From the NCBI RefSeq assembly GCF_019458805.1, contig NZ_JAIBOA010000004.1, positions 186,001 to 250,000 of the forward strand: a DNA stretch of 64,000 nucleotides. The letters run 5' to 3'. Position 1 is the stretch's first letter; the number at the start of each line of letters is the position of its first letter. Of the stretch, positions 55,522 through 63,750 are shown piece by piece. The DNA comes from Actinomadura parmotrematis. Its GTDB lineage: Bacteria > Actinomycetota > Actinomycetes > Streptosporangiales > Streptosporangiaceae. Position numbers and translations under genes: made by a program. The notes beneath the pieces are model-generated. The model ran no database searches. It saw nothing but the letters and a program-made list of their open reading frames with translations, and was not told where the DNA came from.

Positions 55522-56660
55522 TGGCCCCCGCACACAGCAGCGCGGACGGCTCCGGGCTGCTCGCGCCCGTCTGGGCGGGCACCCGGGCCGCCGTAGTAAC
55601 GGGCGACGCCGCCTGGGTACGGGCGATGCTGGACGCCGAGGCGGCGCTCGCGCGCGCGCAGGCGCGGTTCGGAACGGTCCCGGACGAGGCCGCGCGCGCT
55701 ATCGGCGCGGCGGCCGCCGCCATCGCGCCCGACCCGGTCGTCTTGGCGGAGGAGGCCCGCGACACCTCCAACCCGGTGCTGCCGCTGGTGCGGGCGCTCA
55801 AGGACGCCGTCCGCGCGGTCGCGCCGGACGCCGCGCAGCACGTCCACCAGGGCGCCACCAGCCAGGACGTCCTGGACACCGCGGCGATGCTCGTCGCCCG
55901 CGACGCCCGCGCGCTGATCCTGGACGACCTCGCCGCCGTCGCGTCCCGCCTCGCGGACCTCGCGCGCGAGCACCGCGACACCGTCATGACGGCCCGCACC
56001 CTCGGCCAGCGGGCGGTGCCGACGACGTTCGGGCTGAAGGCGGCGACGTGGCTGACCGGCGTCCGCCGCGCCGCCCGGCGCCTCGCCGACGCCGAGCTGC
56101 CCGCGCAGCTCGGCGGCGCGGCCGGGACGCTCGCCGCGCTCGGACCGCCTGAGCTGGCCGCGCTGTTCGCCGGGGAGGCCGGCCTGGACCGGCCGCTCGT
56201 CCCCTGGCACGCCGAGCGGACCCCGGTCGCCGGGCTCGGCGGCGCGCTCGCCGGCGTCACCGGCGCCCTCGGCAAGATCGCCACCGATGTGGTGCTGCTC
56301 GCCCAGACCGAGGTCGGCGAGGTGGCCGAGGCGTCCGGCGGCGCGTCCTCGGCGATGCCGCACAAGCGCAACCCGGCGCGCGCGATCCTGGTCCGCGCCG
56401 CCGCCCTCCAGGCGCCCGCGCTCGCCTCGGTGCTGCTCGCCGCGCCGCTCGGCGAGCTCGAGCGTGCCACCGGCGCCTGGCAGGCCGAGTGGGCCGTGCT
56501 GCGCGACTGCCTGCGCCTCGCCGGCGGCGCCGCCGCCACCGGCCGCGAACTGCTGGCCGGCCTCGCCGTGGACGCCGCCCGGATGCGCGAGCACGCCGCG
56601 TCCGGCGACGTCGGCGCGGCCGGCGCCCTGATCGACGACGTCCTTGCGGAGGACCTGTGA
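55521..56660 (+). CDS. pcaB: 3-carboxy-cis,cis-muconate cycloisomerase
   Basis: A 379-residue fumarase/aspartase-superfamily enzyme that lactonises 3-carboxymuconate to 4-carboxymuconolactone. The superfamily signature is GGASSAMPHKRNPARAIL (SS-x-MPxKxN); also present are VHQGATSQDVLDTA and TVMTARTLGQRAVPTTFG. It is shorter than the usual 450 or so residues, the C-terminal helices being trimmed, as in many actinobacterial PcaB. Overlaps pcaG and pcaL. Confidence 0.93.
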   Translation: MAPAHSSADGSGLLAPVWAGTRAAVVTGDAAWVRAMLDAEAALARAQARFGTVPDEAARAIGAAAAAIAPDPVVLAEEARDTSNPVLPLVRALKDAVRAVAPDAAQHVHQGATSQDVLDTAAMLVARDARALILDDLAAVASRLADLAREHRDTVMTARTLGQRAVPTTFGLKAATWLTGVRRAARRLADAELPAQLGGAAGTLAALGPPELAALFAGEAGLDRPLVPWHAERTPVAGLGGALAGVTGALGKIATDVVLLAQTEVGEVAEASGGASSAMPHKRNPARAILVRAAALQAPALASVLLAAPLGELERATGAWQAEWAVLRDCLRLAGGAAATGRELLAGLAVDAARMREHAASGDVGAAGALIDDVLAEDL

Positions 56661-57772
56661 AGCTGCACTCCCGGATCGACGGCCCGGCGGGCGCGCCGCT
56701 GCTCGTCCTCGGCCCGTCCCTCGGCACGTCCCTGGACCTGTGGGAGCCGCAGTTCCCCGCGCTCACCGCCGCGCACCGGGTGCTCCGCTACGACCTGCCC
56801 GGCCACGGCGGCTCCCCGGCCGCCGAGGGCTTCGGCATCGGCGACCTGGCGGACGCCGTCGTCGCCCTAGCCGACGAGGCGCTCGGCGGGACCGGGACGT
56901 TCGCGGTCGGCGGGGTGTCGCTCGGCGGCGCCGTCGCGACCGCCGTCGCCGCCCGCCATCCCGGGCGCGTCACCCACCTGCTGCTCTGCTGCACCTCGGC
57001 CAAGTTCGGCGACCCGGCCAACTGGCGCGAGCGGGCCGCCCTCGTGCGCGCGCGGGGGACGGCGGCGCTCGCCGACACCGTCCCGGCCCGCTGGTTCACT
57101 CCCGCCTACGACCCGGCGCCGTTCGCGCGCGGCCTCGCCGCCGTGGACGACGGGTCCTACGCCGCCTGCTGCGACCTGCTCGGCGGCCTGGACCTGACCG
57201 GCGAGCTCGCCGCCATCACCGCGCCCGCCCTCGTCGTCGCGGGCGCTGAGGACAAGGCGACGCCGCTGGACCAGGCCGTCGCGCTGGCGGGGGGCATCGC
57301 GGGCGCCGTCCTCCAGGTCGTCCCGCACGCCGCGCACCTGGCGAACGTGGAACGCGCGGACGCCGTCACCGCCGCGCTCGCCGCGCACTTGACGGGTCGG
57401 GGTTCCGCCGCGCCGGGCGAGCGGGCCCGCCGCGCCGTCCTCGGCGACGCCCACGTGGACCGCGCGCAGGCCGCCACCAGCGCCTTCACCGCCGACTTCC
57501 AGGACTTCATCACCCGCTACGCCTGGGACGGCATCTGGAACCGGCCCGGCCTGGACCGCCGGACCCGCAGCTGCGTCACGCTGACCGCGCTCGTCGCGGG
57601 CGGGCACCTGGAGGAGCTGGCGATGCACGTGCGCGGCGCGCTGCGCAACGGCCTCACCCCGGCGGAGATCAAGGAGGTGCTGCTGCAGACGGCCGTCTAC
57701 TGCGGCGTCCCGGCCGCCAACAGCGCCTTCCGCATCGCCGACCGCGTGCTCGCCGAGGGCGGGGCGGGCTGA
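56657..57772 (+). CDS. pcaL: Fused 3-oxoadipate enol-lactonase / 4-carboxymuconolactone decarboxylase
   Basis: A 371-residue PcaD-PcaC fusion performing two successive steps. Residues 1-250 are an alpha/beta hydrolase with nucleophile elbow GGVSLGGAVATA and catalytic His in PHAAHLANVE (PcaD). Residues 265-371 are the carboxymuconolactone decarboxylase (PcaC): RRTRSCVTLTALVAGGHLEE, then AMHVRGALRNGLTPAEIKEV. Such fusions, named PcaL, are known in actinobacteria. GTG start overlaps pcaB (GTGA). Genes for the last steps (pcaIJF) are not in the window. Confidence 0.94.
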   Translation: MKLHSRIDGPAGAPLLVLGPSLGTSLDLWEPQFPALTAAHRVLRYDLPGHGGSPAAEGFGIGDLADAVVALADEALGGTGTFAVGGVSLGGAVATAVAARHPGRVTHLLLCCTSAKFGDPANWRERAALVRARGTAALADTVPARWFTPAYDPAPFARGLAAVDDGSYAACCDLLGGLDLTGELAAITAPALVVAGAEDKATPLDQAVALAGGIAGAVLQVVPHAAHLANVERADAVTAALAAHLTGRGSAAPGERARRAVLGDAHVDRAQAATSAFTADFQDFITRYAWDGIWNRPGLDRRTRSCVTLTALVAGGHLEELAMHVRGALRNGLTPAEIKEVLLQTAVYCGVPAANSAFRIADRVLAEGGAG

Positions 57773-57870
57773 GCCCGGCCCGCCCGAACACTTGCGCGAG
57801 CGCGCAATGGACGCGACCCTGGTGGCGGGGATCTGTCCGGACGGGGCGAGGCGGGGCGGCGGACGACGGC

Positions 57871-58149
57871 GTGAAGCACGGCGAGGAGCGGGGACTGCTG
57901 CGGGCCGCCGCGGCGCTGGCCCGCGTGCGGGAACTGTACGGGGGCGCGCTCACCGCGCCCGACGAGGACGCCGAGCGGCGCCTGTACGCCGACCTCGCCG
58001 TCGCCGCGCAGCGCCTGTCGGACGAGGCGCAGGCCCTCGCGGGCGAGCACGCCCGCGACCGGCGCCCCCGCACGCGCACCCGCCTCCGCCGCCGCATCGC
58101 CGGCGCCGAGCGGACCGCCGACCGCATCATCCACCGCACCCGCGGCTGA
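57871..58149 (+). CDS. Small basic hypothetical protein
   Basis: A 92-residue helical protein with a GTG start: RAAAALARVRELYGGALTAP, then RLYADLAVAAQRLSDEAQAL, and an Arg-rich C-terminus (RTRTRLRRRIAGAERTADR). No domain recognised. It lies 99 bp after the pca operon and may be its last gene, although no ribosome site is evident; the assignment as a real gene is tentative. Confidence 0.5.
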   Translation: MKHGEERGLLRAAAALARVRELYGGALTAPDEDAERRLYADLAVAAQRLSDEAQALAGEHARDRRPRTRTRLRRRIAGAERTADRIIHRTRG

Positions 58150-58170
58150 CCCCGCCCGCCCCCAGGCCAA

Positions 58171-58272
58171 TGACCACCCGGTCGCCTGTCGTTGACTTGC
58201 GGCGTGTTGCCTCTTTGGAACGATCCAGGAGGGCAACACGCCGCAAGTCAACGGTGAGTGACCGGGGGGTCA
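58171..58272. repeat. Nested palindromic repeat, copy 2
   Basis: Outer arms TGACCACCCGGTC (58171-58183) and TGACCGGGGGGTCA (58259-58272) flank a perfect 22-bp inner inverted repeat, 58190-58211 with 58232-58253, whose core GACTTGCGGCGTGTTG also occurs, with two changes, in copy 1 at 26.7 kb. The loop (58212-58231) has its own short dyad TGGA-ACGA-TCCA. Total span 102 bp, as in copy 1. It sits just after the small basic ORF, before the ArsR gene. Confidence 0.75.
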
Positions 58273-58383
58273 TGGGCGGGGGAGGGGGGCCGGGGCCGCG
58301 TTCGGGATCTTCGGGCGGGGCAGGGGGCGTGGAAGACTGGGTCGCGACGCGTTTCAGCCTGCGGGAAACGGAGCCCCCACGCG

Positions 58384-58758
58384 ATGACGACCGGCGATGA
58401 AGAGCAGGCGCGGGCCGAGGTCGAGCTGTCCCCGGCGCTGCTGCAGGAGGCGGCCGGGCGGTTCGGGATGCTCGCCGCCACCACCCGCCTGCACATCGTG
58501 TGGGTGCTGGCCTACGGGGAGCAGGACGTCGGCACGCTCGCCGAGCGGGTCGGCGGGACCGTCGCGGCGGTCAGCCAGCACCTGGCCAAGCTGAAGCTCG
58601 CCGGCCTCGTGCGGGCGCGCCGACAGGGACGCCACCAGTTCTACGCCGTCGCCGACCCGCACCTCGCCGCGATGGTCCGCCAGACCGTCGCGCACCTGCG
58701 CGGCGACGACGAGGCGCAGGCCGGGGACGGCGGTCGCGTCCGTGGTCTCGGCGCCTGA
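58384..58758 (+). CDS. ArsR/SmtB family metalloregulator
   Basis: A 124-residue winged-helix repressor: TRLHIVWVLAYGEQDVGTL, DNA-reading GGTVAAVSQHLAKLKLAGLV and wing RRQGRHQFYAVADPHLAAMV. It has no cysteine, so the ArsR/CadC alpha-3 sites are absent. The C-terminal helix carries D-x-H-x10-H (ADPHLAAMVRQTVAHLRG), three of the four ligands of an alpha-5 Zn/Ni/Co site; the fourth position is Gly, though Asp-Asp-Glu follows. It overlaps the P-type ATPase gene by 17 bp and should regulate it. Confidence 0.87.
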   Translation: MTTGDEEQARAEVELSPALLQEAAGRFGMLAATTRLHIVWVLAYGEQDVGTLAERVGGTVAAVSQHLAKLKLAGLVRARRQGRHQFYAVADPHLAAMVRQTVAHLRGDDEAQAGDGGRVRGLGA

Positions 58759-61318
58759 GGGGATCGCCGGCGACCTCGCCGAGCACGCGGCGCAGCCGCC
58801 GCTCGCGCTCCTGCGCCGCTGGGAGACCTCGCCGCGCGGCCTGGACGAGGCGGAGGCCGAGCGGCGGCAGCTCGCCGAGGCGCCGCCCCCGGCGCGCCGC
58901 AGGCGGCGCCTGTCCGGAACCGCCGCCGCGCCGTTCGTGCTGGTCCTGGCCGCGCTCGGCGCGGTGTCGGCGCTCGTCGGCGATCTGCGCGGTGCGGCGC
59001 TGATCGGGCTGCTCGCCGTTATCAGCGGAGCACTGCGGTTCGGTCAGGAGCGCCGGACGGGCCGCGCCGCCGCCGAGCTGCGCGCGCTTGCCGGCGGTAC
59101 CGCGACCGTCCTGCGCCGGGCGGCGGCGGGCGGCCCCTCGACGCCGCGCGAGGTCCCCGCCGAGCAGGTCGTGCGCGGCGACCTCGTCGTCCTGCACCCC
59201 GGCGACGTCGTCCCCGCCGACCTGCGGCTGCTGGCGTCGGCCGACCTCACCGTCGACCAGGCCGTCCTCACCGGCGAGTCGCACCCGGCGGGCAAGCACG
59301 CCGCCTGGACCGACCCGTCCGGCGACCGCGACGCCCCCGCCGACCCCTTCGACGACCCGCGCCTCTGCTTCGCCGGCACCACCGTCGCGGGCGGCACCGG
59401 CACCGCCGTCGCCCTCGCGACCGGCGCCGCCACCTACGTCGGCGCGGCCGGCCGCGCCCTGCCCGGCGCCGCGCCCGCCACCACCTTCGACCGGGGCGTG
59501 CGGTCCCTGTCGTGGGCGCTCGCCGCCGTCATGCTCGCCGCGGCGCCCGCCGCGCTCGCCGTCACCGGCGGCCTGGACGGCGCCCCGGGCGGCTGGCCGG
59601 GCGCCCTCGCCCGCGCCCTGCCGCTCGCCGTCGCGGTCGCGGTCGCCGCGACGCCGGAGATGCTGCCGCTCGTCGTCACCGCCCTGCTGGTGCGCGGCTC
59701 GGCGGGCCTCGCCCGCCGCCAGGTGATCGTCCGGCGGCTGCCCGCCGTGCACAACCTCGGCGCCATGGACACCCTCTGCCTGGACAAGACCGGCACGCTC
59801 ACCGCCGAGCGGCTCTCCCTGGACTGCCACCTGGACGCGCGCGGCCGCCCGTCCGCCGAGGTGCTGCGCCTCGCCCGGCTGAACGCGCACTGGTCGGTCG
59901 AGCTGTCGGGGCGCCTGGTCGGCGACGCCATCGACGGCGCGCTGCTGGAGGGCGCGGACGGCGATCCCACCGGTCCCGAGGGCACCGCCGCGCTGCCGTT
60001 CGACTACGCCCGCCGCCGCGCCACCGTCGTGCTCGGCGGCCGCCTGCTCGTCACCAAGGGCGCCGTCGAGGACGTCCTCGCGCGCTGCGCCCTGGACGCC
60101 GCCGAGCGCGCCCGGCTGACGGCGCTCGCCGACCGGTGGGCCGCGGGCGGCGTCCGGCTGCTCGCCGTCGCCACCGCCGAGCGGCGCCTCGCCCGCGCCC
60201 TGTCCGCCGCGGACGAGCGCGACCTGCGGTTCGCCGGGTTCGTCGGGTTCCGCGACCGGCTCGTGCCCGTCGCCGCGCCCGCCCTCGCCGACCTGGCGCG
60301 CCTCGGCGTGCGGCCGGTGATGGTGACCGGCGACCACCCCCTGGTCGCCCGCCGCATCTGCCGCGACGCCGGGCTGCCCGCCGCCCGCGTCGTGCACGGC
60401 GGCGAGCTCGCCGCGCTGGACGACGCGCGGATCGCCGCGCTCGCCGCCGGCGGCGCCGCGTTCGCGCGCGTCGGGCCGGCCGGCAAGGCGCGGATCGTGC
60501 GGGCGCTCCGCGCGTCCGGCCGCACCGTCGGCTACCTCGGCGACGGCGTCAACGACGTCCCCGCGCTCCGCGCCGCCGACGTCGGGATCTCGGTCACCGG
60601 CGCCGCCGGACCGGCCCGCGAGGCCGCCGGCGTCGTCCTCGCCCACCGCGACCTGCGGGTCCTCGCCGAGGCGGTCCGGACGGGGCGGCGCACCTTCGCC
60701 GGCACCGTCCGCTACCTGAAGATCGCGCTGACGTCCAACGTCGGCAATGTCGCGTCCATGCTGGCCGCCGCAGCGCTGCTGCCGTTCCTGCCGATGCTGC
60801 CGCTCCAGGTGCTCGTGCAGAACATGTGCTTCGACGTCGCGCAGCTCGCCCTCGTGCGCGACCGCGTGGACGAGGGGGACCTCGCCGCCCCCCGCACCTT
60901 CGACCGCCGCGACCTCGCCCGTTTCGTCGCCTGCTTCGGCCCGATCGGCGCGGTGTTCGACCTCGCGGCGTTCGGGCTGTTCTGGCTCGTGCTGCACGTG
61001 CACGGCGACGTCGCCGGGCAGGCGCTGTTCCATACGGGCTGGTTCGCGGAGAACCTGCTCGCCATGGGCGTCGCGCTGCTCCTCCTGCGCGGGCGCGGAC
61101 GGGGCGCGCCGCGCCCGCCGTGGCCCGTCGTGGCTGCCGCCGCCGCGCTCGCCCTCACCGGGCTGCTCGTCCCGTTCTCGCCGCTCGCCGGGCTGCTCGG
61201 GCTGCGGGCGCTGCCGCTCGCCGCGCTGCCGCTGCTGGCGGCGGCGCTCGCCGGCTACGTCCTCGCCACGCTCGCCGCACGGCGCCTGTACCAGCGGGCG
61301 TTCGGCCGCTGGCTCTGA
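58742..61318 (+). CDS. MgtA-type P-type cation ATPase
   Basis: An 858-residue P-type ATPase, probably of the P3B (MgtA/MgtB) group. Motifs: TGES (AVLTGESHPAGK), phosphorylation site CLDKTGTLTAERLSL, TM4 motif ATPEMLPLVVTALL (PEMLP as in MgtA), ATP-binding and hinge YLGDGVNDVPALRAADVGIS. The late SNVGNVASM and VLVQNMCFDVAQLALVRD agree with MgtA. It would import Mg or a related divalent metal, contrasted with exporters that have CPC. GTG start 58742. Operon with an ArsR metalloregulator, an unusual partner for MgtA, which suggests a metal other than Mg as inducer. Confidence 0.88.
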   Translation: MVSAPEGIAGDLAEHAAQPPLALLRRWETSPRGLDEAEAERRQLAEAPPPARRRRRLSGTAAAPFVLVLAALGAVSALVGDLRGAALIGLLAVISGALRFGQERRTGRAAAELRALAGGTATVLRRAAAGGPSTPREVPAEQVVRGDLVVLHPGDVVPADLRLLASADLTVDQAVLTGESHPAGKHAAWTDPSGDRDAPADPFDDPRLCFAGTTVAGGTGTAVALATGAATYVGAAGRALPGAAPATTFDRGVRSLSWALAAVMLAAAPAALAVTGGLDGAPGGWPGALARALPLAVAVAVAATPEMLPLVVTALLVRGSAGLARRQVIVRRLPAVHNLGAMDTLCLDKTGTLTAERLSLDCHLDARGRPSAEVLRLARLNAHWSVELSGRLVGDAIDGALLEGADGDPTGPEGTAALPFDYARRRATVVLGGRLLVTKGAVEDVLARCALDAAERARLTALADRWAAGGVRLLAVATAERRLARALSAADERDLRFAGFVGFRDRLVPVAAPALADLARLGVRPVMVTGDHPLVARRICRDAGLPAARVVHGGELAALDDARIAALAAGGAAFARVGPAGKARIVRALRASGRTVGYLGDGVNDVPALRAADVGISVTGAAGPAREAAGVVLAHRDLRVLAEAVRTGRRTFAGTVRYLKIALTSNVGNVASMLAAAALLPFLPMLPLQVLVQNMCFDVAQLALVRDRVDEGDLAAPRTFDRRDLARFVACFGPIGAVFDLAAFGLFWLVLHVHGDVAGQALFHTGWFAENLLAMGVALLLLRGRGRGAPRPPWPVVAAAAALALTGLLVPFSPLAGLLGLRALPLAALPLLAAALAGYVLATLAARRLYQRAFGRWL

Positions 61319-61321
61319 GAG

Positions 61322-62011
61322 TCAGCGCCGGTAGCGGTCGAGGACCGGTGGGATGAGCACCGTGTTCGGGTTGTGCAGCGGCACCTTCAGGACCGGCTTG
61401 CGCACGTCCTTCTTGTAGACCCAGACGAAGCCGTTCTCCACCGACGTTCCGGCCACCTCGTCCCACGCCAGGCCGACGCCGCCGCCCTGCACGCCCGCCG
61501 CGCCGACCCGCACCCCCGCGCCGAGCTCCGCCGTGCCGCCCGCGTCGACGCGCGCGGCCGTCTCGGCGAGGAGCCGCGGCTCGACGACGCGCCGCGACAG
61601 GTCGACGAGCCGCTCGTACACCTGCGTCTCGTGCGAGGTGAACCCCTTGGCGAACGCCAGCGCCACCAGCGGCGCCTTCATGAGCGGGTAGCGGCCGACC
61701 TCGAAGTGGTAGTCGGTCTGCACGGTGCTGGACCAGCTGAGCGGCCCGACCCGCTTGTGCTCGGTGACCCAGTAGCGCACCCACTCGACCTGGGCCAGCT
61801 CGATCGACCGGCCCTCGCAGGCCACCGTCGCCTCGTCGGCGTAGGTCGGCCTGCCCTGGATCCGCTCGTCCACCACGACGGCGCCGCGCTGCTGCCGCGG
61901 GGGCGACTGCTGCTGCGGCCTGGCCTGCGTGTGCCCGGTCCAGGCGGAACCGTCCCACCAGCGCAGCTCCCCGCCGCCGTGCGGGTCGTCGTACCAGCCG
62001 GGCTGGGTCAT
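61322..62011 (-). CDS. DUF2510 domain protein
   Basis: A 229-residue protein whose first 35 residues are DUF2510 (QPGWYDDPHGGGELRWWDGSAWTGH), a Trp-rich module common in actinobacterial membrane-associated proteins. The remainder is a soluble domain with VEWVRYWVTEHKRVGPLSWSS, FEVGRYPLMKAPLVALAF and ENGFVWVYKKDVRKPVLK, resembling a PH-like beta fold. No membrane helix is seen. Convergent with the ATPase gene, three bases apart. Function unknown. Confidence 0.82.
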   Translation of the reverse strand: MTQPGWYDDPHGGGELRWWDGSAWTGHTQARPQQQSPPRQQRGAVVVDERIQGRPTYADEATVACEGRSIELAQVEWVRYWVTEHKRVGPLSWSSTVQTDYHFEVGRYPLMKAPLVALAFAKGFTSHETQVYERLVDLSRRVVEPRLLAETAARVDAGGTAELGAGVRVGAAGVQGGGVGLAWDEVAGTSVENGFVWVYKKDVRKPVLKVPLHNPNTVLIPPVLDRYRR

Positions 62012-62188
62012 GGGAGCTCCCTCTCGCGATCCGACAGCCGGTCAAACCTAGCGAAAGGCGGATGGTGCGGGCGGAGGGGGTGAAGATCGCCGAGGGGCAG
62101 GATCACCTGTCCATCGGGACAGTAGTGACGCAGGGTGATGGAAGATATCCATGGAGTAACGCTGTGGTGGACGCCGAGGAGGAGCACC

Positions 62189-62971
62189 GTGAGGACCCAG
62201 TTGATCACCGCCCTGGCGGCGGCCGCCACGGCGGCCGCGACGACCGCCGCCGCGCCCGCCGCGGAGGCGTCCCCGGCGGACGCCTCCGCGGTGACCTGCG
62301 GGCAGGACGCGCCGCAGATCATCGCCCTGGACGGCGGCGCGCCGGCCGCGCCATCCGCGCCGGCCGCGCCGGCCGCGCCGGCCGCGTCGGCCGGGCAGGC
62401 CGGCGGCGAGCATGTCAGCCTGCTCGTCCAGTGCGGCGGCGGCACCGTCAAGATCATCAGCGGTGGCGCCGCGCCGCCGCCCACCGGATCCACGCCCCCG
62501 GGGCCCGCGTCCAAGGAGGCCCCGGCCGCGCCCGGCAGGGCCGCCCCGAGCCCGCCCGCCGCGCCCGCCGGGAGCACCGCGTCCGCGTGGGCCGAGTCCG
62601 CGTCGGCCGAGGGGGCGCACGCCGGGTCGGTGTCCGTCGGGCTGGGCGACGACGAGGACGACGAGGACGCCGCCGGCAAGAAGGGCGAGGCGACGGACGA
62701 GGAGTGCGAGGCGGGCCTGGAGAAGGAGAAGAAGATCACCTACGTCTCGTCCGGCGCGAAGGCCGGAACGGTGGAGTACGAGGTCACCACCGCCGGGGCG
62801 GGCGGCGCCTCCGTCCGGCACGTCCGCCGGAGTTGGACGGGGGACGCGTCCGCCGGCTCCGGCGCCGCCGGGAGCGCCCTGCGCGACGTGCTGCTCGCGG
62901 TGGCCGGCGGCGAGTGCGGTCGCGTGCAGATCCGGTTCGGGCCGGCGGGGAAGCTCCTGGCGATCGGCTGA
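62189..62971 (+). CDS. Secreted low-complexity hypothetical protein
   Basis: A 260-residue exported protein. A signal peptide (QLITALAAAATAAATTAAAP) is followed by a Pro/Ala-rich disordered region with AP-repeats, an acidic DDEDDEDAAG patch, and a small C-terminal domain (KITYVSSGAKAGTVEYEVTT, LRDVLLAVAGGECGRVQIRF) with a cysteine. Four cysteines in total may form two disulphides. GTG start 62189 has GAGGAGGAG upstream. The leader region 62105-62140 can fold (ATCACC/GGTGAT and TGTCC/GGACA). Function unknown. Confidence 0.7.
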   Translation: MRTQLITALAAAATAAATTAAAPAAEASPADASAVTCGQDAPQIIALDGGAPAAPSAPAAPAAPAASAGQAGGEHVSLLVQCGGGTVKIISGGAAPPPTGSTPPGPASKEAPAAPGRAAPSPPAAPAGSTASAWAESASAEGAHAGSVSVGLGDDEDDEDAAGKKGEATDEECEAGLEKEKKITYVSSGAKAGTVEYEVTTAGAGGASVRHVRRSWTGDASAGSGAAGSALRDVLLAVAGGECGRVQIRFGPAGKLLAIG

Positions 62972-62999
62972 CGGCGGCCGGGACGCGGGCGGGCGCGGC

Positions 63000-63530
63000 T
63001 CAGTCGTCGGCGGCGCGCGCGGCGCCGGCGGCCCGGGCGGGGCGCTGCAGGGCGGGGAGCACGACGGTGTGCGGGGAGGTGCGGGAGGGGGCGCCCGCGA
63101 GCGCGCCGAGGAGGTCGCGGGCGGTGAGCAGGCCGACGATCCGCGCGTCCGGGCCGGTGACCACCACGTGGTCGCGGCCGGCGTCCAGCATCGCGCGCGC
63201 CGCCTGGCGCACGGTGCTCTCCTGCCGCACCGTGACGGACGGCGTCACGAGGTCGGTGACCGGGCGGTCGGCGGCGCGCAGCACCGGGCCGCCCTCGCAG
63301 CCGAGGGTGTGCAGGTCCAGCACCCCGACGCAGTGGCCCTGCCCGTCCACGACCGGCAGGTGCTCGACGCCCGCGAGCTCCATCAGCTCCCACGCGGTCG
63401 CGATCGACTCGCCCGCGTACAGCGTGAGCAGCGTCGGCGTCGCGAGGTCGGCGACCCGGCGGCGGGCCAGGGGCTCCGGGGGATCCGGAGGTGCGGGAGG
63501 TTCGAGCGGCTCGGACGGTTCGGGCGGCAT
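63000..63530 (-). CDS. Tandem CBS-domain protein
   Basis: A 176-residue protein with two CBS motifs: LTLYAGESIATAWELMELAG with VEHLPVVDGQGHCVGVLDL, and VTVRQESTVRQAARAMLDAG with RDHVVVTGPDARIVGLLTAR. A Pro/Glu-rich N-terminal tail precedes them. Stand-alone CBS pairs bind adenosine nucleotides; Hrp1 of the DosR regulon in mycobacteria is an example. It is divergent from an Acg-type nitroreductase across 220 bp that holds two DosR-like boxes, so it may be hypoxia-induced. Confidence 0.85.
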   Translation of the reverse strand: MPPEPSEPLEPPAPPDPPEPLARRRVADLATPTLLTLYAGESIATAWELMELAGVEHLPVVDGQGHCVGVLDLHTLGCEGGPVLRAADRPVTDLVTPSVTVRQESTVRQAARAMLDAGRDHVVVTGPDARIVGLLTARDLLGALAGAPSRTSPHTVVLPALQRPARAAGAARAADD

Positions 63531-63643
63531 CGCGGTACCTCTCGGCGTACGGTGCCGGTCCCTCGTCCGGCGCGGGCGGGGACGCGCCGGCGCACGCCGG
63601 GCCCGCCCCATGCCACCAGGGTCGCGCGGCGGCGGCCGCGGCG

Positions 63644-63663
63644 GCAGGGACCAACGTCCCGAA
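63644..63663. promoter_or_regulatory. DosR-like box 1
   Basis: GGGAC-CAAC-GTCCC-GAA (63647-63663) matches the core dyad GGGAC-N4-GTCCC of the mycobacterial DosR/DevR box, including the trailing CGAA. It lies 113 bp before the CBS gene and 87 bp before the nitroreductase gene. Confidence 0.65.
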
Positions 63664-63697
63664 GACCGCACGGGACGCCTCCCCCCGGTCCCGGCCC

Positions 63698-63717
63698 GCC
63701 GGGACGTTCGCCCCTGA
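63698..63717. promoter_or_regulatory. DosR-like box 2
   Basis: GGGAC-GTTC-GCCCC (63701-63714) is a second, one-mismatch copy in the same orientation, 54 bp from the first. It is centred about 43 bases before the GTG of the nitroreductase gene, the usual activator position for a leaderless transcript. Confidence 0.55.
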
Positions 63718-63750
63718 CCCCGCGCGGGCGCCCGGTGGTGGGCTGGAACC

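Noticed and set aside
62104..62143. Possible riboswitch-like fold (ATCACC/GGTGAT and TGTCC/GGACA) before the secreted protein.
   Set aside because: Pairing is short and the arms could be chance in this composition; not enough to call a separate feature.
62340..62400. Short tandem repeat GCCGGCCGC within the secreted protein gene.
   Set aside because: It encodes an Ala-Pro-rich linker of the exported protein; no spacer structure or CRISPR-like pattern.
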